Assembly: GCA_944386475.1 (NCBI GenBank)
Contig: CALXBH010000043.1
Location: 1 to 64,000, forward strand
Length of the DNA stretch: 64,000 bases
Direction: 5' to 3'
From: an uncultured Clostridia bacterium
Lineage (GTDB): Bacteria; Bacillota; Clostridia; Oscillospirales; Ruminococcaceae
The translations under genes and the position numbers were made by a program. The notes beneath the pieces were generated by a model that saw only the letters and a program-made list of their open reading frames with translations, made no database searches and was not told the origin of the DNA. This document shows, piece after piece, positions 14,767-23,842 of this stretch (the first letter of the stretch is position 1; each line of letters starts with the position of its first letter).

Positions 14767-16635
14767 TCAGTTCCCGTCCGGCGAAAACAGCCGGCCTTTG
14801 GAATAATTTTCTCCAAACATGATGTCGTATTGCAGCAGCCAGTGATTGTGGAACGCCTCCTCCGCTGCGGAGGAAACCTCCCAGCAGGCGTTTCCGTCGG
14901 CATCCAAGTAAACGCCCTGGGCAAAGCCCCGAAACAGCTTAAACTGCTGATTCAAATAATCAAAGTACAGCGGCCGGTCTAAGCCAAGGCTCTCGGTAAT
15001 ATAGGGAAGCAGCTGGTACATGCTCATGTTTCCCGCGTTTTCCTGGATGGTGTTAAAGTTGTTCCACATCACAAAGGGAGTGGAATACAGCTTACGCTTT
15101 TCCTCGGGATCGTTTTCAATATCCCCGGCATATCCGCCTTTGATGTAGGACTCCTCCACGCTGCCCAGGTTCCCCAGATGGTCGCCGAACATGATGATGA
15201 CGGTAGGTTCTCCCTCCCACTGGAAATAACGGATCAATGTTCTCAGCGCCTGATCGGCGTCCCGGATACCGGTGGCATAAGCCGCCAGCCGGTCTTTCAT
15301 GGTGTCGGAAAGGGTGTCTGACTCCACTCCCACCAGATGGCTTTCGTCATACTGGCTGGACTGATAGGAGGCGTGGTTTTGCATGGTGACGGTGAAGTTA
15401 AAAAAGGGCTTCCCCGTCTGTTTGTTTTCCTCGTATTCCTGGATAATGCGGTTGACCGTCTCCTCGTCCGAGATAAAGGTGCGGTACCGCTGGGGATTAA
15501 CAAAATCAGCGCTGGATACAAATTTGTCAAAGCCGATGTTTTTATATACCTTGTCCCGGCTCCAAAACTGCCGCCCAAAGGAATGAATAGCCACAGTTGA
15601 ATAGCCGATGCTCCGCAGATAGCTGGGATAGGCCTCTAGTGTTTGGTTTGCCAAAAACTGCTGGTAGGGGGTGCACCCCGACGGCAGGGTGGCCATGGTA
15701 TTGCCGGTAAGCACCTCAAACTCGCTGTTGGCGGTTCCCCCGCCAAACTGGGAGGTCAGCAGGAAACCTGACATATAATCTTCCCGCAGCCAGTTGATAG
15801 TGGGCAAAATGTCCTGGTCATAGGTGACGTTCTCAAACATGGTCACGTCGGCAAAGGCCTCGTTCATAATCAGGATGATGTTGGGCTTTTCCTCCGAAGC
15901 GCCGCTTTTCTCCACCGAATCGAGCACCTGCTCCACGCTTTCTTCGTTGTAATTGGAAGGCTTTTGCGGGGTGATGTAGCGGAGGTTCATCATAAAGCTG
16001 GTGATGACCCCGTTTTGCTGGTAGTTTTTCACCTGCTCAAACTGGTTTTCACTGATACCGTGGGAAGAGATGTACTGGCTGTTAAAAAAGACAAAGGTGC
16101 AAAAGCAGTACGCCCCCAACAGCGTCATCACACCCAGGGAAAGCGTCGCCCACACCTTGACCCGGGGCTTGTGCCGGCGGACCCGGCGCACGATTAAAAG
16201 CACCGTCATCACCAGGGTGAACACCACCGCCACAACCACCGGCACCGTGATGCTGATGTCAATAGAGGGCATGATCTCCGCCGCTTCCCCGGCGATTCCC
16301 AGATCCCAGGGCAAAAGCGGCTCGTTGCGAAGCTCTATTTTATAGTAGTTGACGCCGGCCAGCACGATCAGTAAAAGATGGGTAAGCAGCACCGCTATAT
16401 ACGCCCGCCTGGTCAGCAGATAAAGGGCCAGCAGCACTAAAAAAATCAGCATGGCGGAATTGGCAAACTGGACTCTGGCTTTGCCCATCCAGCTCCAGGC
16501 GTCTACAAAACTCCCCTGGGAGATCCACTCCGTCATAAACGCCAGCACATGGGAATATAGCCCCATTAACAGCAGCCAAACAGCCGCAGGCAGAAAGCGG
16601 TCAAGTAACGCCATCTGCCGGCTTTTCATCTCCAT
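14767..16635 (-). CDS. LtaS-like membrane sulfatase/phosphoglycerol transferase family protein
   Basis: 622 residues: about five N-terminal membrane helices (to ~185), then an extracellular alkaline-phosphatase-fold domain. Key positions fit the LtaS family: metal-binding Glu259 in I-M-N-E-A-F-A-D, nucleophile candidate Thr301 in G-G-G-T-A-N-S-E-F-E, and Asp485-His486 in F-G-D-H-L-G. Such enzymes polymerise or transfer glycerol phosphate onto lipid anchors or wall glycopolymers. Start ATG is the most upstream, with AAAGGA 12 bases away; ATGs two and seven codons later are possible. Stands alone on its strand. Confidence 0.82.
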   Translation of the reverse strand: MEMKSRQMALLDRFLPAAVWLLLMGLYSHVLAFMTEWISQGSFVDAWSWMGKARVQFANSAMLIFLVLLALYLLTRRAYIAVLLTHLLLIVLAGVNYYKIELRNEPLLPWDLGIAGEAAEIMPSIDISITVPVVVAVVFTLVMTVLLIVRRVRRHKPRVKVWATLSLGVMTLLGAYCFCTFVFFNSQYISSHGISENQFEQVKNYQQNGVITSFMMNLRYITPQKPSNYNEESVEQVLDSVEKSGASEEKPNIILIMNEAFADVTMFENVTYDQDILPTINWLREDYMSGFLLTSQFGGGTANSEFEVLTGNTMATLPSGCTPYQQFLANQTLEAYPSYLRSIGYSTVAIHSFGRQFWSRDKVYKNIGFDKFVSSADFVNPQRYRTFISDEETVNRIIQEYEENKQTGKPFFNFTVTMQNHASYQSSQYDESHLVGVESDTLSDTMKDRLAAYATGIRDADQALRTLIRYFQWEGEPTVIIMFGDHLGNLGSVEESYIKGGYAGDIENDPEEKRKLYSTPFVMWNNFNTIQENAGNMSMYQLLPYITESLGLDRPLYFDYLNQQFKLFRGFAQGVYLDADGNACWEVSSAAEEAFHNHWLLQYDIMFGENYSKGRLFSPDGN

Positions 16636-16872
16636 TCAGTAAGCACATCCTTTGTTTTGCCGCCAGAAAATGCTCCTTTGCGGCGCGAAATTTGCAGATG
16701 TGTATCATTATATGGCATATTTGTGACTATTTTGTGAAGAGGTATTTTTTTCTTGCAATTGCCTTTCATAAATGAATATTTTTTGCCGTCTGGCCAAAAA
16801 TAAGGGCAGAAAACAAAACAGCGGCTTTGACCGGTATCTGTGGCCGGAGAAGGCCGGAAAGGCAGGATAAAC

Positions 16873-17205
16873 ATGAACATAACCGACATTCGCGTAAGAC
16901 GCCTTATGCAGGACGGCCGCCTGCGGGCGGTGGTATCCATCACGGTGGACAACGAATTGGCCATCCACGATATCAAGGTGATCGAAGGCCCCCAGCGGCT
17001 TTTTGTGGCCATGCCCAGCCGCCGGGAAGAAAACGGCACCTTCCGGGATATTATCCACCCCATCTCGGTGCAGTCCCGCCAGGTCTTAGAAAACTCCATT
17101 TTAGAGGCTTATCACCGGGAGCTGGAGCATCAGCAGCAGTATCATGCAGCCCCCGTGCAGACACCCCCTCCTTCCCAGCCCTCTCAAACCCCTCCGGCAA
17201 TGTAA
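16873..17205 (+). CDS. spoVG: Septation/regulatory protein SpoVG
   Basis: SpoVG is a small RNA/DNA-binding regulator affecting sporulation, septation and surface traits. The first ~85 residues match the family well: M-N-I-T-D-I-R-V-R-R, A-V-V-S-I-T-V-D, I-H-D-I-K-V-I-E-G, F-V-A-M-P-S-R-R, F-R-D-I-I-H-P-I. At 110 residues it is longer than the usual ~95 because of a Gln/Pro-rich tail. ATG chosen with AGGCAGGA about six bases upstream. Monocistronic, with a strong terminator. Confidence 0.93.
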   Translation: MNITDIRVRRLMQDGRLRAVVSITVDNELAIHDIKVIEGPQRLFVAMPSRREENGTFRDIIHPISVQSRQVLENSILEAYHRELEHQQQYHAAPVQTPPPSQPSQTPPAM

Positions 17206-17233
17206 GGGCGCTTCCGCTCACAAAAAGCGCCCA

Positions 17234-17280
17234 AAAAAGCCGTTTGCGATCCATCATTCTTGGATCGCAAACGGCTTTTT
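17234..17280 (+). terminator. Terminator after spoVG
   Basis: Perfect 20-base arms starting AAAAAGCCGTTTGCGATCCA with a seven-base loop; it can act in both directions. Confidence 0.9.
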
Positions 17281-17566
17281 GCATCAACATACTACTCGGT
17301 ATTACGGCAAGCTCTATGGAACTATACAAGAAGCAATAATAGATATATCAGTTTCCACCGGGCAAAGGGGGTACCAACCATGTCACTTGTGCCGGCCGTG
17401 CTCACCGGCAGCTTGCCACCGCTTTTTGTGGAGCCTTTTTGGCGGTGCAAAAAGGCTCCCCGTGCTGCCGCGGCGGAACGCGGCAAATGCAGAAAAATAC
17501 GGCATAAAAAAGACTTTGGTTAGGACAAAAACGCCCTTTTTAAGCGGCGGCTTAAAGAAAACACCG
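17281..17566. other. Intergenic stretch between spoVG and hflX
   Basis: No convincing gene. A hairpin GAGCCTTTTT/AAAAAGGCTC lies at 17432-17459. A 47-codon frame from the ATG at 17380 has a GGGGG run upstream but arginine-rich, non-family sequence, so I do not call it. Confidence 0.5.
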
Positions 17567-18829
17567 TTAGGATTCTTTATATTCATACTCCGCCGCCTGC
17601 CGCAGCAAACGGCTTTCCACCAAGGCGTCCAGCCGGATGCCGTCTTCAACATACTCTTCGGAAAACACCTTGCCGTTTTCCCGCACCTTTGCGGCAAATC
17701 CTCCCTGGTCATAGGGGATTAATAACGTCATCCGACGGGAGGAGGTCGTAAGCATTTTGGAGATCCGGCGCAAAAGCTCGTCAAACCCAAAGCCGGTTTT
17801 CGCGCTGATAAACACCCCGTCCCCGCCGGAGAGCTCCTCGGGCGCCAGGGTGAGCTTATCGCACTTGTTGTACACCCGCAGCAGGGGGATATCCCCGCAG
17901 CCCAGTTCTCCCAGCAGCCGCTCGGTCACCTCTGCCTGCTCCCCCGCCTCGTCGGAGGAGATGTCGCAGATGTGCAGGATTAAATCCGCCTGAGCCGCTT
18001 CCTCCAGGGTGGATTTAAACGCCTCCACCAGATGGTGGGGCAGCCGCCGGATCAGCCCTACCGTGTCCACCAGCAGCACCGACCGCCCGTCGGGCAGGGT
18101 AAGGCTTCGCGCCGTAGGGTCCAGCGTGGCAAACAGCTTGTCCTCCGCCAATACCCCTGCGTCGGTGAGGGCGTTTAGCAGGGTGGATTTCCCCACGTTT
18201 GTATACCCCACGATGGCCACGGTGGTGATCCCGTCCTTTTTGCGGCGGCGGTGCATCATCTCCCGGCGCTTTTCCATCTGCTCCAACTCCCGCTCCAACG
18301 TCTGGATCCGGCGGCGGATGTGGCGGCGGTCGGTTTCCAGCTTGGTCTCGCCGGGACCCCGGGTGCCGATGCCCGCACCCAGCCGGGAGAGCTTCACCCC
18401 CATCCCCGCAAGCCGGGGGAGCCGGTAACGCTGCTGGGCAAGCTCCACCTGAAGCCGCCCCTCCTTGGAACGGGCGCGTATGGCAAAGATGTCCAAAATC
18501 AGGGTGGTGCGGTCCACAGCCTGCACCCCGGTGATCTCCTCGATATTGCGGGTCTGGGTGGCGGACAGCTCCACGTCAAAGATCAAAAGATCCCCGCCGT
18601 TTGCCTCGCAGAAATCCCGCACCTCTTCAAGCCTCCCCGAGCCGATGCAGGTGGCGCTGTCCGGGCTTTCCCGCTTTTGCACCACCCTGGCCAGCACCTG
18701 GGCCCCGGCTGTGCGGGACAGCTCCTCCAGCTCGTCTAAAGACTGCTCCACATCAAACTCACCGGTGTCCACGCTGATTAAAACCGCCTGGGGCGTTGTT
18801 TGTTCGTTTGGATAAATGGCAGGCACCAA
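17567..18829 (-). CDS. hflX: Ribosome-associated GTPase HflX
   Basis: HflX binds 50S subunits and splits stalled or hibernating ribosomes. 420 residues with the N-terminal HflX domain (L-I-F-D-V-E-L-S and G-I-G-T-R-G-P-G-E-T-K-L-E-x-D-R-R), a coiled-coil linker, then the GTPase: G1 G-Y-T-N-V-G-K-S-T, G2 region F-A-T-L-D-P-T, G3 D-T-V-G, G4 N-K-C-D, G5 S-A-K-T. TTG chosen with GGAGG six bases upstream; GTG one codon later is equally possible. Monocistronic. Confidence 0.95.
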   Translation of the reverse strand: MVPAIYPNEQTTPQAVLISVDTGEFDVEQSLDELEELSRTAGAQVLARVVQKRESPDSATCIGSGRLEEVRDFCEANGGDLLIFDVELSATQTRNIEEITGVQAVDRTTLILDIFAIRARSKEGRLQVELAQQRYRLPRLAGMGVKLSRLGAGIGTRGPGETKLETDRRHIRRRIQTLERELEQMEKRREMMHRRRKKDGITTVAIVGYTNVGKSTLLNALTDAGVLAEDKLFATLDPTARSLTLPDGRSVLLVDTVGLIRRLPHHLVEAFKSTLEEAAQADLILHICDISSDEAGEQAEVTERLLGELGCGDIPLLRVYNKCDKLTLAPEELSGGDGVFISAKTGFGFDELLRRISKMLTTSSRRMTLLIPYDQGGFAAKVRENGKVFSEEYVEDGIRLDALVESRLLRQAAEYEYKES

Positions 18830-19064
18830 AAAGCTCCTCCTTTTTGACCATTGTTTTTCCTACTTTGTATTATAGGAGAAAATTTGAACAAAGTAAACAA
18901 AACCCTTTGGGAAAAACAAATTAAAATTTCGTGCAAACTCTGCCAAGTTATGGTATACTTAAAACAGTTTCTATACCGAAATCTTACCCTCATTAAACAA
19001 TCAGCATAGGGGGACACAGGGCCGCAGCAAACGCTGGGGCAAACAACATAGGCGGTGAATTTGG

Positions 19065-20516
19065 GTGCAAAACAACTACGACGTCATCATTGCCGGCAGC
19101 GGCGTGGCCGGACTGTATGCAGCTTTAAACCTGAGAGAGGATAAAAATATCCTGGTGCTCTGCAAACGGGAGCAGATCCTCTGCAACTCGGCTCTGGCCC
19201 AGGGAGGCGTGGCCTCGGTAATCGACAAGGAAAACGACGCGGAAGAGCTGCACATCAACGACACCCTGATCGCGGGGGGATTTAAAAACAACCCGGATTC
19301 TCTGAAAATCCTGGTACATCAGGGTCCTCAGGAGGTCCGCCGCTTGATGGAGCTGGGGGTGGATTTCGACCGGGACGAAGAGGGGAACATCCACCTGACG
19401 CTGGAGGGCGGCCATTCCCGCCACCGCATTTTGCACCATAAGGACTGCACCGGCCGGGAGATCGAGGAAAAGCTCATCCAGGCGGTGCGGGGAAAAAGCA
19501 ATGTGACGGTTTTAACCAACGCCATGGCCTGCGACATGAAAAAGGTCCCCGGCGGCTATTCGGTCAACGTGCTGAAAGATGGCGAGTTTTTAAACTTTCA
19601 CGCCCCATTCTGCATCCTGTGCACCGGCGGCATCGGCCGGGTGTATGAATACACCACCAACTCCGCCATCGCCACCGGTGACGGCATTATGCTGGCCTAC
19701 AACATGGGGGCTGTGATTAAAAATATCAGCTTAGTGCAGTTTCATCCTACGGCGTTTGCCAACCGCCACACCAGGGAGTGCTTTTTGATCTCCGAGGCGG
19801 TGCGGGGGGAAGGCGCTTACCTTCTCAACTGCCGGGGAGAGCGGTTTATGTCCCGCTATGACAACCGCTTGGAATTAGCCCCCCGGGACGTGGTCTCCAA
19901 GGCGATCATCGACGAGTCCCACCGCACCGGCAGCGACCATTTTTACCTGGATATCTCCCATAAGGACAGCGAATTTTTGAAAAAGCGCTTTCCGATGATC
20001 TATCGCAACCTTTTAAAAGAGGGCTTCGACCTGACCAAAGACCGGATCCCCATCTTCCCCTGCCAGCATTACCTGATGGGGGGCATCGATGTGGACACAA
20101 ACGCACAGACCTCCTTGGACGGGCTGTACGCGGCGGGGGAATGCTCCCACACCGGGGTGCACGGCAACAACCGCCTGGCCAGCAACTCCCTGTTAGAGGC
20201 GCTGGTGTTTTCCCACCGGGCGGCCGATCAGATCAACAAGCGGCTGGACGGGCCTCTGCCTCCCCTTGTCCCCTATCAGTTCCCGCCCTGTGAAAGCGAG
20301 GAACCCATCCCCCATGGGCTGCGCACCGAGATCCGCTCGATCATGCAGCACTCCCACTTTGTGGTGCGGGACAAACAAGCCGCCCGCCAGGGGTTTGAAC
20401 GGGTCTGCCAGATCAAACAGCTTATCGAGGAGGGCAACTACAAGGTAAACGCCGACTATGTGGAGGCGAAAGCACTCGCCACCGTCGCCTATTTGATCTT
20501 AAAGGAGGTCCTTTAA
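19065..20516 (+). CDS. nadB: L-aspartate oxidase
   Basis: FAD enzyme oxidising L-aspartate to iminoaspartate, the first step of de novo NAD synthesis; 483 residues. FAD loop G-S-G-V-A-G-L-Y-A-A-L, then N-S-A-L-A-Q-G-G-V-A, the substrate region H-P-T-A-F, S-E-A-V-R-G-E-G, and H-Y-L-M-G-G-I-D-V-D plus N-R-L-A-S-N-S-L-L-E, all expected of NadB. GTG start with GGCGGTG seven bases upstream. TATACT lies about 105 bases upstream with a poor -35. Its stop overlaps the nadC start. Confidence 0.95.
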   Translation: MQNNYDVIIAGSGVAGLYAALNLREDKNILVLCKREQILCNSALAQGGVASVIDKENDAEELHINDTLIAGGFKNNPDSLKILVHQGPQEVRRLMELGVDFDRDEEGNIHLTLEGGHSRHRILHHKDCTGREIEEKLIQAVRGKSNVTVLTNAMACDMKKVPGGYSVNVLKDGEFLNFHAPFCILCTGGIGRVYEYTTNSAIATGDGIMLAYNMGAVIKNISLVQFHPTAFANRHTRECFLISEAVRGEGAYLLNCRGERFMSRYDNRLELAPRDVVSKAIIDESHRTGSDHFYLDISHKDSEFLKKRFPMIYRNLLKEGFDLTKDRIPIFPCQHYLMGGIDVDTNAQTSLDGLYAAGECSHTGVHGNNRLASNSLLEALVFSHRAADQINKRLDGPLPPLVPYQFPPCESEEPIPHGLRTEIRSIMQHSHFVVRDKQAARQGFERVCQIKQLIEEGNYKVNADYVEAKALATVAYLILKEVL

Positions 20517-21352
20517 TGAAACTGCCGCAGTTTTATGTAGACGACTTAATCAAACGCGCTATCACCGAGGACATTAATTACATCGACGTGACCACCGACT
20601 ACCTTCTGGACGAAAACGCCGAATCCACCGCCAGCTTTATCGCCAAGGACACCGGCGTGCTGGCCGGGCTGGATGTGGCCTTACGGGTGTTTTCCCTGCT
20701 GGATGGGGAGATCTCTTTTCAGACCTTTAAAAAAGACGGCGACCAAGTGGAAAAGGGCGATGTGATCGCCACCATGAAGGGGCGCACCGTCTCCCTGTTA
20801 AAGGGCGAGCGCACCGCGCTCAACTTGCTCCAGCACATGTCGGGCATCGCCACGGCCACCAACCAGTGTGTGAAGCTCGTGGAGGGGACCAACGCCTCCA
20901 TCGCGGAGACCCGGAAGACCCTGCCGGGGCTGCGGGCACTGCAAAAATACGCCGTCGTGGTGGGCGGCGGGCGCAACCACCGCTTTAATTTAAGCGACGC
21001 CGCCATGCTAAAGGACAACCACATCGACGCTTACGGCAGCCTGACCGAGGCAGTGAACGCCCTGCGCGCCAAAACCGGGCACATGGTGAAGATCGAGGTG
21101 GAGACCCGCACACTCGCAGAGCTGGAAGAGGCCCTGGCGGCAGGCGCAGACGTCATCATGCTGGACAACATGGACTGCCCCACCATGAAAAAAGCGGTGG
21201 AGATCACCGCCGGGCGCGCCAAGCTGGAAGCTTCGGGCAACATCACCCTGGACAACATCCGGGAGGTGGCTGAAACCGGGGTGGACATTATCTCCTTGGG
21301 GGCGCTGACCCATTCGGTCCGGTGCTTTGATATCTCCATGCGGATTGTATAA
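20516..21352 (+). CDS. nadC: Nicotinate-nucleotide pyrophosphorylase (quinolinate phosphoribosyltransferase)
   Basis: Converts quinolinate and PRPP to nicotinate mononucleotide; 278 residues. Diagnostic segments: E-R-T-A-L-N-L-L-Q-H-M-S-G-I-A-T, E-T-R-K-T-L-P-G-L-R, G-G-G-R-N-H-R and L-K-D-N-H. AAAGGAGG lies ten bases upstream and the start overlaps the nadB stop (TAATG), indicating coupled translation. The usual third gene, nadA (quinolinate synthase), is not in the window. Confidence 0.96.
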   Translation: MKLPQFYVDDLIKRAITEDINYIDVTTDYLLDENAESTASFIAKDTGVLAGLDVALRVFSLLDGEISFQTFKKDGDQVEKGDVIATMKGRTVSLLKGERTALNLLQHMSGIATATNQCVKLVEGTNASIAETRKTLPGLRALQKYAVVVGGGRNHRFNLSDAAMLKDNHIDAYGSLTEAVNALRAKTGHMVKIEVETRTLAELEEALAAGADVIMLDNMDCPTMKKAVEITAGRAKLEASGNITLDNIREVAETGVDIISLGALTHSVRCFDISMRIV

Positions 21353-21380
21353 GGGATAACTGATAAACCTAAATACAGGC

Positions 21381-21416
21381 AAATGCCGGCGGAGGAAGCG
21401 TCCTCCGCCGGCATTT
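21381..21416 (+). terminator. Terminator after nadBC
   Basis: Perfect 16-base-pair stem AAATGCCGGCGGAGGA and its complement with AGCG loop. Confidence 0.88.
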
Positions 21417-21450
21417 CCAGCTGATTTTGAACAGGGAGGATACCCCAATC

Positions 21451-21885
21451 ATGGAACAAACGCCGCTCACCCTTGTATGGGCTCAAAATACCGGCCAGCT
21501 TGAAGACTGCTTTTCCGTCCGGCAGGAGGTTTTTGTGGAGGAACAGGGCTTTATCCGGGAGTTTGACGATACCGACAAAACCGCTTATCACCTGTTGGGC
21601 ACGGCAGACGGCGCTCCGGTGGCGACCGCCCGGTTATTTCAGCAAAACGGGCAATGGACGGTAGGCCGCATCTGTGTACGCAAACCCTTCCGGGGGAAGG
21701 GCCTTGGCCGGGTGCTTTTGACCGAAGTGGAACATAAGGCCCGGGAGCTGGGTGCCTCCTATCTGTATTTAGACGCCCAGGTGCGGGCAGAGGGGTTTTA
21801 TAAAAAGCTCGGCTACTGTTCCACCGGCGAGAAGCATCTGGACGAAGGCTGCCCCCATGTGGGGATGCGAAAGGCTCTTGTATAA
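21451..21885 (+). CDS. GNAT N-acetyltransferase, ElaA-like
   Basis: A 144-residue single-domain acetyltransferase. R-Q-E-V-F-V-E-E-Q-G at residues ~24-33 is the hallmark of the ElaA-like/YjcF group, and the acetyl-CoA loop is V-R-K-P-F-R-G-K-G-L-G-R-V-L, followed by A-Q-V-R-A-E-G-F-Y-K-K-L-G-Y. Substrate unknown. Start ATG with GGGAGGA ten bases upstream; a TTG eight codons earlier overlaps that site. Confidence 0.85.
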   Translation: MEQTPLTLVWAQNTGQLEDCFSVRQEVFVEEQGFIREFDDTDKTAYHLLGTADGAPVATARLFQQNGQWTVGRICVRKPFRGKGLGRVLLTEVEHKARELGASYLYLDAQVRAEGFYKKLGYCSTGEKHLDEGCPHVGMRKALV

Positions 21886-21902
21886 AGACTTTAATCCCGT
21901 AA

Positions 21903-21945
21903 AAAAACACCGCCCCGGAGGATTCCCTCCAGGGCGGTGTTTTTA
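21903..21945. terminator. Bidirectional terminator between the GNAT gene and glnK
   Basis: Long stem AAAACACCGCC...GGCGGTGTTTT with a GGAG/CTCC top, flanked by A and T runs on both sides. Confidence 0.85.
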
Positions 21946-21961
21946 CTATGTTGGGGATCGT

Positions 21962-22321
21962 TTATTCGTACTCGGATTGCAGCGCGTCGTAGCCTTCTTC
22001 CTTGGTGCGGATCTTTAAGGCGCTGCGGATCTCATAGCTGAAGATCTTGCCGTCGCCCACTTCGCCGGTATAGGCGGCTTTCTGGATGGCTTCAATGGTC
22101 TTTTTCTCCCACTCCTCCGAGGAGACGACGATCTCAAACTTGATTTTTGGCTGCATGACAACATCTACTTCGGAGCCGCGGACGATCTCCTTGTAGCCCC
22201 GCTGGGCCCCGCAGCCCATCACCTGGGAAACGGTAATGCCGTTGACCTGAATAGCGTTTAAAGCGGCCTTTACCTCTTCGAATTTTTCTTCCCGCACAAT
22301 GGCTTCTACTTTAATTAACAA
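21962..22321 (-). CDS. glnK: PII nitrogen regulatory protein (GlnK type), T-loop without the uridylylated tyrosine
   Basis: PII proteins sense 2-oxoglutarate and ATP/ADP and block AmtB when nitrogen is plentiful. 119 residues with the PII fold signature, but the T-loop reads G-Y-K-E-I-V-R-G-S-E-V: Val52 sits where E. coli GlnB has the uridylylated Tyr51, and Val47 replaces Tyr46. Covalent control by GlnD is therefore not possible; ligand sensing may remain. TTG start with AGGAGG eight bases upstream. It follows amtB by 30 bases, the classic amtB-glnK operon in the amtB-first order. Confidence 0.9.
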   Translation of the reverse strand: MLIKVEAIVREEKFEEVKAALNAIQVNGITVSQVMGCGAQRGYKEIVRGSEVDVVMQPKIKFEIVVSSEEWEKKTIEAIQKAAYTGEVGDGKIFSYEIRSALKIRTKEEGYDALQSEYE

Positions 22322-22351
22322 GGCTGATTCCTCCTTTGCCGCTCTTTGGCA

Positions 22352-23590
22352 TTAATCAAAACCGTTGAAGGCCGGATAAGCGTTCTCTCCGTGCTGAGAA
22401 ATATCCATGCCCACCAGCTCGTCTTTGGGCTCTACCCGGAGTTTCGTGAAGATCCGGACGATGCCGATGCAGATGAGCGTTCCCACCACCGCCACAGCGA
22501 TGGTGACCACGATGCTGATTAACTGAGCCACAAACAGCTGGGTATCACCAAATACCAGGCCGTCCGCTTTGGCAACCGAGTTGATGGAGCTCTGTCCAAA
22601 CAAGCCGGTGGCGATGCCGCCCCAGATGCCGCCGAGGCCATGGCACCCAAAGGCGTCCAGCGCGTCGTCAATTTTCAGTTTCTGTTTGATGAAGGTGACA
22701 CCGAAGTAGCAGATCGGGCTGACCAAAGCGCCGATGATAAACGCCGCCCAGGTGGGAACAAAGCCAGCGCCAGGGGTGATGGCGACCAAACCTACCACCA
22801 AACCGGTACATGCGCCTACCAAAGTGGGTTTTTTGTTCTTGATTACATCGATGAGCATCCAGGACAACAGCGCCGTCGCCGCAGAGATCGAGGTGGTCAT
22901 AAACGCGTGGGCCGCCAAGCCGTCCGCCGCCAAAGCGCTTCCGGCGTTGAATCCGTACCAGCCGAACCAAAGGAGCCCTGCTCCCAGTACCACAAAGGGG
23001 ATGTTGTGGATGCGGTAGGAGGTGTGTTCATAGCCCCTCCGTCTGCCTAAGTAGATGGCCAGCACCAGCGCGCTCACACCGGAGCTGATGTGGACGACGT
23101 TTCCTCCTGCGAAGTCCACCGAGCCGATGGCCGCCAAGAAGCCGCCTTCACCCCACACCATGTGGGCCATGGGATAGTACACGATGATCGACCACAGGGC
23201 GATAAACGGAACCAGCGCCCGAAAGCGCATACGCCCTACCACCGCGCCGGTAATCAGCGCCGGCGTAATCATGGCGAACATCATCTGGAACGCGGCAAAA
23301 ACAAGATGGGGAATGCCGTCGGCATAGGGCCCCGCTTCCCAGCCTACTCCGTTTAACCCGAGCCAGCGGAAATCGCCGATGACGCCTCCATGGTTTCCTC
23401 CAAAGGACAGCGAGTATCCAAACAGCGCCCACATAAAGACGGACAGCCCCATGATCGCCACGCAGGCCATCATTGTATTTCCGACGTTTTTCCTTCGCAC
23501 CAAGCCTCCGTAGAAAAAGGCGAGTGCCGGTGTCATGAGGAACACCAGAGCCGTACAGATGAGCATGAAGCCAGTATCTCCCGTGTTCAT
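22352..23590 (-). CDS. amtB: Ammonium transporter
   Basis: Amt/Rh channel for NH4+/NH3 uptake in the cytoplasmic membrane; 412 residues and about 11 helices. Family signatures: F-F-Y-G-G-L-V-R-R-K-N near the start, S-S-G-V-S-A-L and F-G-C-H-G-L-G-G-I-W-G-G with the pore histidine. ATG chosen with AAAGGAGG seven bases upstream; the longer frame would run into the leader hairpin. The leader contains a terminator hairpin just before the ribosome binding site. Confidence 0.96.
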   Translation of the reverse strand: MNTGDTGFMLICTALVFLMTPALAFFYGGLVRRKNVGNTMMACVAIMGLSVFMWALFGYSLSFGGNHGGVIGDFRWLGLNGVGWEAGPYADGIPHLVFAAFQMMFAMITPALITGAVVGRMRFRALVPFIALWSIIVYYPMAHMVWGEGGFLAAIGSVDFAGGNVVHISSGVSALVLAIYLGRRRGYEHTSYRIHNIPFVVLGAGLLWFGWYGFNAGSALAADGLAAHAFMTTSISAATALLSWMLIDVIKNKKPTLVGACTGLVVGLVAITPGAGFVPTWAAFIIGALVSPICYFGVTFIKQKLKIDDALDAFGCHGLGGIWGGIATGLFGQSSINSVAKADGLVFGDTQLFVAQLISIVVTIAVAVVGTLICIGIVRIFTKLRVEPKDELVGMDISQHGENAYPAFNGFD

Positions 23591-23613
23591 TACAAAGACC
23601 TCCTTTGTCTTGA

Positions 23614-23681
23614 TAAAAAACAAAGGCGCCTGAAAGAAGAATACTGCAAGTTCGCAGCATCGTTCTTTCAGACGCCTTTGT
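23614..23681 (-). promoter_or_regulatory. Leader terminator (attenuator) of amtB-glnK
   Basis: Nineteen-base arms ACAAAGGCG(T)CTGAAAGAA pair with one mismatch; an inner CTGC/GCAG hairpin caps it and a six-T run follows on the minus strand. It lies between the promoter and the amtB ribosome binding site, so readthrough must be controlled. The inner loop (GAACTT on the message) does not fit the A1/G4 hexaloop of ANTAR targets. Confidence 0.7.
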
Positions 23682-23694
23682 CTCTATGTGCATA

Positions 23695-23722
23695 AGTATA
23701 GCAGAAACTTTTCAAAATGCAA
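23695..23722 (-). promoter_or_regulatory. Promoter for amtB-glnK
   Basis: TTGCAT, 16-base spacer, TATACT on the minus strand, just upstream of the leader hairpin. Confidence 0.65.
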
Positions 23723-23842
23723 GACCTATTTTTAAAAAATTCATAACTATGAACAAATTTTGTCTTTTTTAATAAAAGACCGGTTTTTTTGCACACTCTC
23801 TTTTGGGCGGCCTGTTAAAAAAGGCGCGCCCAAAAGGCAAGC

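Noticed and set aside
17380..17523. 47-codon plus-strand frame with a G-rich upstream stretch
   Set aside because: Arginine-rich sequence with no family features in a region that forms hairpins; insufficient support.
23614..23681. ANTAR (EutV/NasT-type) antitermination site before amtB
   Set aside because: Only one capped hairpin, and its hexaloop lacks the required A1 and G4.
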